Shown here: piece by piece, positions 20,881 through 30,399 of the stretch | Layout of the letters: each line of letters begins with the position of its first letter | Numbering within the stretch: position 1 is the first letter of the stretch | Source of the DNA: Camellia lanceoleosa | Lineage: Eukaryota; Streptophyta; Magnoliopsida; Ericales; Theaceae | Assembly: GCA_025200525.1 (NCBI GenBank) | Contig: CM045762.1 | Location: 91,082,717 to 91,146,716, forward strand | Direction: 5' to 3' | DNA: 64,000 nt | Notes under the pieces: generated by a model | The model's input: only the letters and a program-made list of their open reading frames with translations | Told to the model about the DNA's origin: nothing | Database searches by the model: none | Position numbers and translations under genes: made by a program

Positions 20881-21477
20881 CATGAATGGAATTTGATGAC
20901 AACGGAAATGCAACAATATGCAGACTTTATCGAAAGAGTATAAGTCGAAAATATCTTGCATCAGGATAGGTAGCTTTCGGCCTTGAACCTTCCCTAGTGA
21001 TAACCTATCGGACTTACTAACTAACCAATGGACGCGATGCCTTCAATTGTTCAGCCGTTTGTGTAAGCCAAGACAATAGATTTCACACAAAATATCTTCT
21101 AACACATCGTGGTTCTCACTATTGTGTTCATTTTGGCCTTGAACACTCCTGATTTTCATGAATGCTTCTATAGAATTTAGCCTCTTCATTCTTATAGAAC
21201 CGGCCCCAGTTTGACACTCATGGAGGTGATTCTTATTATGAGTATCTCCTTATACTCGTCTTGATTTTATGTCTTAATCAAGATATAAGTAATCATTAAA
21301 AGCAAAGCTTATCCATATATCCCTGTAGACAACACATGTTGCAGATATCACTCTCACCATAGGAATGGGTAAGGATTTTAATCCCTTGGTGATTTCTGGC
21401 AAGCCACACATAACTTAGTTGTCCCTTTGAACTTAGTTCTTGGGATCTCCAATCATATAAGTAGGATTACCATTATG
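20881..21477 (-). other. Copia A non-coding region between pol and the 3' LTR
   Basis: About 600 bp without a recognised domain, typical of the 3' untranslated part of copia elements. Confidence 0.6.
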
Positions 21478-23214
21478 ACGACTCTTATGTAATAGGCTTT
21501 AATCCCATCCCCTTCGATGAACTATACACTAGCTCTTTTGTCAAACCTTTTGTTAACGGATCCGCAATATTCTCTTTAGATTTTATATAATCTGTTGAGA
21601 TTATTCCATTTGACAACAACTGCCTAACGGTATTATGTCGATTTACTTAATATGTCGTGACTTACCGTTATACATGTGATTCTGTGCCCTGCCTATTGCA
21701 GATTGACTATCACAATGAATGCAAATAGCTAGCACAGGTTTTGGCCACATTGGAATATCTTCTAAGAAGTGACGAAGCCATTCTGCTTCTTTTCCTACTT
21801 TGTCTAAAGTAATGAACTAGGATTCCATTCTGGATCGCGCAATGCATGTTTGTTTCGTGGATTTCTAAGAAACAGTAGCGCCTCCCAGAGTAAAGACATA
21901 TCCACTTGTGGATTTTGAATCTTTAGTATCCGATATCCAATTTGCATCATAATAACTTTCAAGTACTGCTGGATATCGAGTAATGTTCAAACCATGATCA
22001 CGGGTGAATCTTAGATATCTAGGAACCAGAATGATCGTTTTCCAATGGTCTTCTCCGGGGTTACTAGTGTACCTACTCAATTTATTGATAGCATAAGCTA
22101 TATCAGGATGAGTACAATTCATTAGATACATTAGGCTTCCAATGATTTGGGAGTATTTTAACTGTGACACCGCATCACCTTTATTTTTTGATAAATAAAT
22201 ACTGATATCTATAGGTGTTCTAGCTAAATTTATATCATCCTTGATAAATTTACCAAGAATTTTCTCAATATAATGTGATTAAGATAATGCATATCTATCA
22301 GATGTTTTAGTAATTTTCATTCCTAATATAACATCTGCGACCCCCATATCTTTCATATCAAATCTTTTGTTAAGCATTTGCTTAGTTGATTTGATCATGT
22401 TTTGACTGCTTCCAATGATAAGCATGTCATCCATATAAAGACAAACTATGACATATCCTTAGTCAGTGTTTTTAACATAGACGCATTTGTCACATTCGTT
22501 TATCTTAAACCCATTAGTAAGCATTGCATGATCAAATTTTTCATGCCATTTCTTAGGTGCTTGTTTTAATCCATAAAGAGATTTTACAAGCCGACAAACT
22601 TTCTTTTCTTGCCCCGGTACTACAAACCCTTCGGGTTGCTCCATATAGATCTCTTCATTTAGATCACCGTTTAAGAAAGCTATTTTGACATCCATTTGAT
22701 GTATTTCTAAATTAAACAACGCTGCTATAGCAATAAGCATGCAAATGGATGTTATTCTTGTCACAAGGGAATATGTGTCAAAATAATCCAAACCTTCCTT
22801 TTGTCTGTAACCTTTAACTACAAGTCTTGCTTTATACTTGTCTATTGAACCATTTGCTTTCTTTTTTCTCTTAAATATCCATTTATATCCAAGAGGTTTA
22901 GAACCTAGTAGAAGATCCACCAATTCCCAAGTATGATTTTGCATAATGGATTCAATTTCATTATTAACAGCCTCTTTCCACAAAGGTGCTTCAGGACTTG
23001 TCATTGCTACCTTAAAGCTTTGAGGTTCATTTTCTAACAAGTATGTCAGAAAATCTGGACCAAAGGATTTTGATGTTCTCGCTCTCTTACTTTGTCGTGG
23101 TTTATCATCAATTAAATCCTGTTGGTCGAGACCATTACTAGTCTCTTGTGTTTGATTGTCATTAGTCTCTTGACTTTTAGTACAATCATAAATTCTTTTC
23201 GGTGAACTTAATTC
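21478..23214 (-). pseudogene. Copia A reverse transcriptase and RNase H
   Basis: RT starts near 23040 with PLWKEAVNNEIESI and WELVD, then GYKWIFKRK, KARLVVKG, DVKIAFLNGDL and YGLKQAP. YMDD at 22426-22437 is the catalytic motif, intact at the key aspartates. A stop at about 22456-22458 lies just upstream of YMDD. RNase H follows (21480-22170), with [39 protein letters not shown], and downstream HCDSQSAI and KENIADPLTKGL, broken by several stops (for example near 21862 and 21823). These enzymes copy element RNA into DNA. Confidence 0.9.
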
Positions 23215-24219
23215 TTGTCATTTCTTGTAAGGAAAGACATGTTCAAAAAACACAGCATTCCTTGACTCTATAATAGTGTTCACATTTATATCAGGTATTT
23301 CTGATTTATAAGTCAGAAACCGATATGCACTACTATTCTGAGCATAACCAATAAACACACAATCTACTGTTTTTTGTCCAATTTTAGTCTTTTTAGGAAC
23401 AGGAACTTCAACTTTTGCCAAACACCCCCACACTTTTAAGTATTTGTAGGAAGGTGGTCGACCTTTCCACAATTCATAAGGAGTGCTGTTGGTTTTCTTG
23501 TGGGGTATTCTATTAAGAACATAATTAGAAGACAATATTGCTTCCCCCCACAAGTTCTGTGGTAAACCTGAACTTAGTATCATGGCATTCATCATTTCTT
23601 TTAGGTTCTACTCTTCCTTTCAGCAATTTCATTTTGTTGAGGAGAATAGGGTGCTGTAGTTTGGTGAATAATGCCATGTTGTGCACAAAATTCATTTAAT
23701 GGTGCATCATATTCACCACCCCTATCACTTCTAATCATTTTAATGGTTTTACCAAGTTGATTTTCAACTTCTATTTTGTAGAGTTTAAACATTTCTGAGG
23801 CTTCATCTTTACTTCTAAGTAAATAAACATAACAATATCTTGTGCAATCATCGATAAATGTTATGAAATACTTTTTGCCTCCTCTAGTTTAAACAAATTT
23901 TAGATCACATACATCAGTATGAATTAATTCTAGGGGTTCGGTTTTCCTTTCAACCGATTTAAATGGAGCCTTAGTTAGTTTCGCTTCTACACAAACTTCA
24001 CATTTATTTTTAGGATCAATTTCAAACTTTGGTATATAATCTAAACCAATTAATCTACGCAAAACATCAAAATTCACATGTCCTAATCTACCATGCCATA
24101 AATTCGACTCAAGAATATAAGTAAAAGATGTGTTATTCTTATTCATAGCAACTTTCGGTACAACTGTCATTACATTTAGTTTGAAGAGGCCATCACTCAT
24201 GTATCCCTTACTAACATAC
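23215..24219 (-). pseudogene. Copia A GAG-pre-integrase and integrase
   Basis: The pre-integrase zinc-binding region reads LWHGRLGHVN followed by CEVCVEAK. The integrase core then keeps the DDE triad: Asp in HTDVCDL, Asp in IRSDRGGEYD, Glu in QQNEIAERKSRT. A stop lies at about 23889-23891 (KFV then stop), a 1-bp frameshift near 23598, and a TGA at 23215-23217. The integrase C-terminal part (YVLNRIPHKKTNSTPYELW) follows the shift. The upstream border is the target duplication ATGCC of the nested solo LTR. Confidence 0.9.
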
Positions 24220-24224
24220 ATGCC
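24220..24224. repeat. Left target duplication of the nested solo LTR
   Basis: ATGCC here is repeated at 26528-26532. Confidence 0.85.
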
Positions 24225-24756
24225 TGTCATGACCTGAACCCGCCCTTATGGGTTAAGGACATAACCGGCCAGTAATCATGAGATTACCTATGGCCTCAAA
24301 CCAAACCAAACGTATTTTAACAGAGTTAATGGGGGCCAAACGGAAGCAATTCAAAGCTTTGTCCATAGAGTCGGCTTACATGGCACATCAAAACAAACCA
24401 TACATATATATATTAATAACTCACAAATCAAATACATATATAAAATTGCTCGCAGGATCATCCAAAACTAAGTCAACCCAAGGAACTATATACAGACATA
24501 TACAAAACTTCGCCAACATGATAAAATATAAATACATAACAAAAGGGCGAAGATGGGTCTCGTGCGTGAGACACGAGGGCTGACTTTCCAAAACCTATGT
24601 TGATCCACTTAGGCTTTACTGGGGCTGGGTCTGGACCTCTCTTGGCTCACCTACAAACACATGAATGAGCGTGAGCGAAAGCCCAGTGAATAATATCAAG
24701 TAAGGGAAATGCATTGAAACATTATACAACAACCAGCCTTGGGCCCAATTCATTCA

Positions 24757-24960
24757 TGTCAACTGGCCTTTGGCCTTTTCAAACTTTCATATAAAATTGG
24801 CTCTTAGGCCTTTATATCAGATTGGCTCTTAGGCCCTTATATCAGACTGGCTCTTGAGCCCTTCAAACTTCCAGATCAAACTAGCTCATAGGCCTTTCAA
24901 ACTTTCTTATCAAATTGGCACATAGGCCTTTCAAACTTTCATATCAAACTGTGTCCACCA
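24757..24960. repeat. Tandem array in the nested solo LTR
   Basis: About seven degenerate units of the type ATCAAATTGGCTCTTAGGCC, plus TTTCAAACTTTCAT spacers. It holds the same relative position as the array in LTR 1. Confidence 0.85.
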
Positions 24961-25261
24961 TTCAAATTAATGAACTTTACAAAACTTATGTAGAAGTAGC
25001 AATTGGACAATAACATATGCCAGATATTACTCACAGTGATCGATTGATTGGTTTGCCCTGGAACTCGACCCTACACATGCCATGAACATAAAAGGGTCAC
25101 TAACAATTCAATCCGTTCAAAATTCACATTTTCCTCTTTAGGCTTCATTCTTACCTCTTTAACTTATTTACAATGCTTAATGCATGCCTAAGAGTGTTTG
25201 CAAGTGAAAGAGAACAGAAAACGAAACACAGAATGCATTTTCAAAATTTCGGAAAACAGGG

Positions 25262-25495
25262 TCCCCGCTCGAGCGTCAACTTCCCGCCGCCGAAGGACCC
25301 TTAAGGCCTGCAAAAGTACTGGTTGCCTCAAAATCACGCTCGAGCATGAACTCTGCCGCTAGAGCGGAAGTCCTGTCCACATACGTCCCCGCTCGAGCGT
25401 GGACTTTCTCACTCGAGCAGACCCATGCCTGCAAAAAAATACTGAGAGCATGCATTTCACGCTCGAGCGGCGGCTTCTCCGCTTGAGCGAGAATC
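25262..25495. repeat. CGCTCGAGCG palindrome cluster (LTR 2)
   Basis: At least seven motif copies occur (CCGCTCGAGCG, CACGCTCGAGCA, CCGCTAGAGCGG, CCGCTCGAGCG, TCACTCGAGCA, ACGCTCGAGCGG, CCGCTTGAGCG). Several are joined in pairs by a spacer of about 10-15 bp ending in a purine-rich AAGT- or CTTC-like sequence. This is the counterpart of 17622-17727. Confidence 0.85.
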
Positions 25496-26080
25496 AAACT
25501 TTCTGGAAATTCCAGAACTGTTCTTGGAGTTCAAATTCGATTTTCTACCCAACCTTTCTTGCATATAACAGCTCAAACTCCAAATATACTTGTGCTAACA
25601 TGTTATAAACACCAAATTACAACATTTAGAAGCTTAATTTCATAAATCAAACACATGCATGGCTCATTTCCCACCAAATTCTTTATCAACATAATAATTT
25701 CATGCATTTAACACTTATACCTTTTTGAATGGCACATGCATGTGGCTTCTTACTCTCATTCTCAACTTAGATGATACAAATGGTGATCATAACATGAGTT
25801 TTAACCAAAACTCTACATGAATCATGTATTTCAAGTTCAAACATGCAAATTTAAAACAATTTCTTACATGCATGTACATATTGGCCCTCAATTCAACAAA
25901 TCCAAATCAATTACATCATGCTCAAACAAATTCATGTTCTTGACCATTATTCCAATTTGCATTCACAAAATTACAACTTAATATTCATGAATCCACTTAC
26001 CTAGGCTCAATTCTTCACAAATTATGGTCAAATCTGGAGTTGATCTTCAATTTATCAAGCTTCAAAATCAAACTTACAAT

Positions 26081-26105
26081 CTCCTCTCTCTCTCTCTCTC
26101 TCTCT
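26081..26105. repeat. (CT)n microsatellite
   Basis: A CT run in the solo LTR, equivalent in position to the (GA)n of LTR 1 on the opposite strand. Confidence 0.9.
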
Positions 26106-26532
26106 AGCCGGCCTCTTCCTCTCCTTAGAGTTGAAATCAGCCCAAAATGTAACAAAGGAGGAGAATTGAGGGTGTATTGCCTCTCCAACAAAACCCACTA
26201 ATTTCAATATAATATTACTAAAGTAATTGGGCACTAATTTAACAATTTAATCAACTTAATCTGGCCCGAATCAATTTTTCAATTAAACTTCACCGTAGGC
26301 TCTAAAAGTTATGCCAATCACAAATGGCGCAATCAATTTCAGGTTCTGTGGCCGATAAAGCCTTCAATTTAATTTCCAAAGCAAATAGTCAAACAGATAT
26401 TTCTACAGTGAACAAATAGAAATTCAAAACCACATATATTCACATAATGGCACACAAAATCATATTAATCACATAATCATACTCAAATTAATGACCAATT
26501 AGCATACCACGGAACAGGGGTATCACAATGCC

Positions 26533-27829
26533 ACTCTTTGTTAATACAAATTTATCAGACTCAAAGACAAGCCTAAAACCATTTTTACTTAACAAAGAAC
26601 CAGAAACTAAATTCTTCTAGATGTCAGGTACTTGCAGTACATTGTTGAGGGTCAGTACTTTCCCTGATGTCACCTTCAAGATGACTTTTCCTTGTCCAGC
26701 CACAATAGAAGTAGAAGGATTTTCCATGAAAAGTTGTTTACCATTTGCAGCCTCATTGTAGGTGGTGAACATTTTCTTGTTCGCACAAATGTAGCGAGTT
26801 GCTCTTATGTCAACCCACCATTCCTTGGGATTTCCAACCAAATTAGCCTCAGACACCACAGCAGAGAGGTTGATGTCATTCACTCCGTCAGAGATGTAAT
26901 CCAATTCTGTTACATTGGCCCGATTGGTAGTCTTCTTGCTTGTACTTCCATGATCCTTCTTAGGGCGGCGGCAGTCAGAAGCTCGATGTCCAGTCTTGCC
27001 ACAGTTATAGCATTTTCCTTTGAATTTCTTGTTGCTATCACCTTGTTTAGGACCATCTCCAGTAAACTTCCTCTTTTTGTTATGTGATTTGTGAACTTGT
27101 TCAACCACGTTAGCCTTGGACTCAATGGGATTTTTCCCATTCCTCTTTTCAAATTTTTACTTATCTTCCTCAATTCTAAGTCTTACAATAAGTTCATCTA
27201 TGGTCATTTCTTTGCGTTTATGTTTTAAATAATTTTTGAAATCTTTCCAAGCCGGTGGTAACTTTTTCACTGAAGCAGTGACTTGAAAAAACTCATTCAA
27301 AGACATACCCTCAGAATGAATATCATGTAAAATTAATTGAAAACTTTGAACTTGAGGAACTACCGTTTGGGAGTCTACCATAACAAAGTCCAGAAATTTA
27401 CCGACAACAAATTTCTTTGTGCCAGCATCTCTGTCTTGTATTTTTTCTCCAAAGAATCCCACAATTCTTTTGCTGACTTCAAAAGACTATAAATATTATA
27501 CAGCATGTTGTCAAGGCCATTGAGGATGTAGTTTCTGCACAGAAAATCTGAATGTTTCCAAGCATCTACAGCGGCAACAACTTGCTGATCACTTTCACCC
27601 TCTTTAAGTGCTGGAGCCTCTTCATGGAGAAATCGGGCCAAATTAAGAGTTGTAAGATAGAACAGCATCTTCTGCTGCCATCTTTTAAACTCAGCACCAT
27701 TAAATTTTTCTGGTTTTTCTCCATGATTTATTGGTACATGAACATGGTTCTGGATAGGGACTGATGTTGGTGTAACAATTGAAGTACTTCCGATTCTGCG
27801 CTTCAATTGCAGTAGCCATAATCTCTGAT
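26533..27829 (-). pseudogene. Copia A gag and protease
   Basis: The probable start is ATG at 27829 (MATAIEAQ), with a frame change within about 15 codons into the [12 protein letters not shown] frame. Capsid-like gag motifs follow: [30 protein letters not shown], then a frame change near 27460 into [11 protein letters not shown] and PPAWKDFKNYL. A further shift near 27170 leads to the zinc knuckle CYNCGKTGHRASDC at 26971-27012. The protease region reads WWVDIRATRYICANK: the catalytic D-T-G has become D-I-R at 26803-26811 through two transitions, so the protease would be dead even if read. A stop follows VPDI at about 26617. Gag packages the element RNA. Confidence 0.88.
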
Positions 27830-28159
27830 TACAAAAATCATGAAAAACTAAAACACAAATTAATTTTCTAGTTACTAAAACCAGAAAATAAATTATAACA
27901 CAAAATAATTTTATTTTCCTTATTACTAAAACCAGAAAAATAAAATACCACAATAATTTTCTGTAACACAAATTAATATTCTGCAATTGTTAATGACACC
28001 AATATATTACTACTAGCTATTAAAGAAAAGAGACAATATATTACTACTATCTGTCAAATAGTATAAACCACTATTTGTTTTCCCAACCAGAATATGTCTT
28101 TATGAAATCACAGAAAATTAAAAACAATGAAGACACTAAAAATAGGTCTGTCTTAAGAT
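27830..28159 (-). other. Copia A 5' untranslated leader
   Basis: Sequence between the 5' LTR and gag, very AT-rich. The bases next to the LTR (minus strand ATCTTAAGACAGACC) do not match the initiator-Met primer site TGGTATCAGAGC, so primer usage is unknown. The outer part (28057-28159) is repeated at 32947-33046. Confidence 0.7.
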
Positions 28160-29361
28160 TGTTAGACAATCTTCACTGTATTTGAAAAATTAATTTTGTT
28201 GTGTACTAAACAACAAACAGAATATAAAAGAAATAAAGGAAAGGAGAGAAAAATGTTTGATCACAAAAATCAAACTAGAAATAGAATTAAATAAATAAAA
28301 AATAGATTTTATTTTGTTACCAAAACAAAATTAAAATCTGATTTAAATAAATAATAAAAAAATAGAAAATAAAAAAATAACTTACTTGATTAATATCTTG
28401 AATATTATTCTGATTAAGTCCAATGTTTGACACCGTGTCCTTAAGACAGATTCGTCATCTCCATGGTACTTTCAGAATATGGACGTCTATCTCACAAGAT
28501 GAAATGATCAACAACAAATATATGCAGCACTACAATATATTTGTACAACGAACACACTAAGTGTTTTATACTCTTTCTCACAAAAAATTAAATGCAGCAA
28601 AATGAAGAATGAAGTACGAAATTTCTGAATGAAACATCAAATGAGAGCTGTCCTATTTATAGATGGAATGGTGGCTGCAGGTTTTGAATTAAACAGGTGC
28701 AAACCTGTTTAAAGAGGTATGAAACCTGTTTGGTTTTGAATTAAACAGATTTAAATCTGTCGGGTTCAAAATTCAAACAGATAAAAACGGGAAGGGACCT
28801 ATTTGGGTGTATAGAAATCTCGGACCAGTTTATTTCCGGAATTAATTTGAATTCTGAATTTTATTTTGCAAAAAATAAAATTAAATTCAAATATTTTTGA
28901 TCCAAAAAGATAGATATTGGGCCGGACAAGCCCAACCTCACACCACGCACGGACTGAGGCGGGCGCGCGTGTGTGGTGATTTTTGGGTCCAATGAGTCTA
29001 GCCCACAACCTCCCTCTCTAAAACACTTGGGTACCCTTTGGGGCACACCACAAGTTCCAATCCCATGCCTTATAAACCCATTCAAAACTTCCCACCAAAT
29101 TAATGTGGGACAAACCTTATTCAAACCTTTAAGGATTTTCCACCAAAACTCCATTTCCATGGAGCACACTTTGGCTTCAATTTTCCATTCACTTGGTAAT
29201 GGTTTTGAGCAACCAAATATACCGCGTGAATCACAACGCGGCATAGAACGCGTTACCACTTTGAACCCGCGAAAATCGACTCATGGGGCCCACCAAAAAA
29301 ATAGACCAAACTTAGGAAAAAAATTCTGGTTTTACCCAGAATTTTCCAACCATTTCCAACA
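28160..29361 (-). repeat. 5' LTR of copia A
   Basis: About 1.2 kb, TG...CA. It keeps a TATA box (see 28652-28662). Compared with the 3' LTR it lacks a short segment (AATAAATTTGCAG region near 28608). Compared with the duplicated copy at 33047-34242 it keeps a stretch around TTAAATCTGTCGGG. Confidence 0.9.
28652..28662 (-). promoter_or_regulatory. TATA box of the copia A 5' LTR
   Basis: The minus strand reads CTATAAATAGG within the LTR, a canonical plant TATA sequence in the position expected for the U3 promoter. It is also present in the duplicate LTR at 33555-33565 and deleted from the 3' LTR. Confidence 0.6.
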
Positions 29362-30290
29362 AATGGTACATCCATTTTTGGGGTGTATATTATAATTTTT
29401 TTACAAAACTAATATATCGCTTCAATTTTTTTATAAGTAATTTACACAAATCTTCTTTTAGATCTAGAGAAAATGCATCCAGCCTCACAAGTTCAACATA
29501 ATTGCACCGGGTTCTTTTAAAGTTTTAATTTACATAGTCACATTTTTCATCAATAATTTGTTAGTCTTATCGGTGAAAAAAAAATGATATTGTCATCTCT
29601 TCTATACTAAAATAAATATTTTTTCTTGTTATTTATCTCTTTCTCTATATCATCTACATTAGTTCTAATTATTTTAGTTTTACTAAAAGAATGGTCAATA
29701 TAATTTTGTCAAATTTGTGGAGTAGTTAGTGCAGTCTATCTTTTCTAAGGGTAAGATTTTGTCAAATTACACAACCCTCCCTTAATGTTTAAAGAGAATT
29801 TTGAGAATTACACCGAGCTCCCGTAATGGGTTAATTCTCGTAATACTTGGCGTCTTTTCATATGCAATTCATTAGTTGTATGTATCATCATGTCTACAAA
29901 CCATCAACATTAGTTTGGATTGCTTTAGTTTGACTAAAATGGGTGTCAATATAATCATGCCAAATTAGTGAGGCTTATTGTAGTTTTCTAAACTTAGAGA
30001 TGATGGGTGTAATTTACCCCTTATTTAATTAGTGAATGTGATGGCCATTACATGAAGTAAATTTTTTATTTTCAAAGTGGAAAAAAAACATGAGAAAATT
30101 TGTAAAAGACAAGAATATGGTACATAATATATTGGGAACATCGGGTTGAGTTTTATTTTTGGAGACGTTGTAATTGTCACTTAAGTTTTCAAATAAATTT
30201 GAGACATCAAATTTGAATGTTTGGCAATGCTTTTAGCTTTAGCTTTATGTTGTGTAATAATAATAAAATAAATAAATATATAAACAAAAT
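29362..30290. other. Flanking DNA of copia A, no gene
   Basis: AT-rich sequence repeated at 34243-35220. The downstream part is a copia coding remnant, so this flank is probably interior sequence of an older, decayed element. Confidence 0.5.
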
Positions 30291-30295
30291 TAACA

Positions 30296-30399
30296 ATATT
30301 CACAGCTTTGCTTATTTGCTTGATTGTTTATCTTTATGGCATGCTCGCTTCGATCATGTAAATATTAGAAAAATAAATGACATTGTTAAATATGAACTG
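30296..30399 (+). pseudogene. Copia GAG-pre-integrase remnant (target of copia A insertion), copy 1
   Basis: The plus-strand frame reads YLLDCLSLWHARFDHVN and then IRKINDIVKYEL, matching the copia pre-integrase motif LWHxRLGHVN. The usual Gly is Asp here. The frame is cut at 30399, where the truncated LTR starts. The longer version is at 35225-35370. Confidence 0.7.

Larger units (their letters stand above)
24225..26527 (-). mobile_element. 2.3-kb solo LTR nested in copia A
   Basis: Read on the minus strand it begins TGTGATACCCCTG and ends AACCCATAAGGGCGGGTT...GGTCATGACA. The direct repeat ATGCC flanks it. It is a related but distinct family to the solo LTR at 15418-19199: the same end motif (GGGCGGGTT...TGACA), the same ordered landmarks ((CT)n at 26081-26105, CTCGAG cluster at 25262-25495, tandem array at 24757-24960, ATTCACTGGGCTTTCGCTCA near 24680), but little overall identity. 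It has no coding sequence, hence a solo LTR. Confidence 0.85.
19608..29361 (-). mobile_element. Ty1/copia retrotransposon (copia A), interrupted by a solo LTR
   Basis: A complete but inactive copia element on the minus strand: 5' LTR 28160-29361, gag-protease about 26533-27829, integrase 23215-24219, reverse transcriptase and RNase H about 21478-23214, polypurine tract 20873-20880, 3' LTR 19608-20872. Integrase before RT is the copia order. Both LTRs begin TGTTAGACAATC and end CAACA in the orientation shown, and AATGG duplications flank the element. A 2.3-kb LTR (24225-26527) is inserted between protease and integrase. The gag (EKPEKFNG...RWQQKM) resembles Tnt1/Tork-type plant copia elements; lineage is inference. 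The primer binding site next to the 5' LTR is not the usual initiator-Met match and was not identified. Confidence 0.92.
28057..30399. repeat. 2.3-kb duplicated segment, copy 1
   Basis: Spans the end of the copia A leader, its 5' LTR and 1.04 kb of flanking DNA beyond the target duplication AATGG. The same order recurs at 32947-35321 with scattered substitutions and a few indels (for example a 40-50-bp insertion in copy 2 near 35170). The flank includes the target duplication, so the copy was made after copia A inserted. Confidence 0.9.

Noticed and set aside
20539..20943. Plus-strand frame MGTHWGTPQVPIPC, also at 28973-29395 and 33789-34319
   Set aside because: Antisense LTR sequence. Similarity among copies is nucleotide-level LTR homology, not protein conservation.
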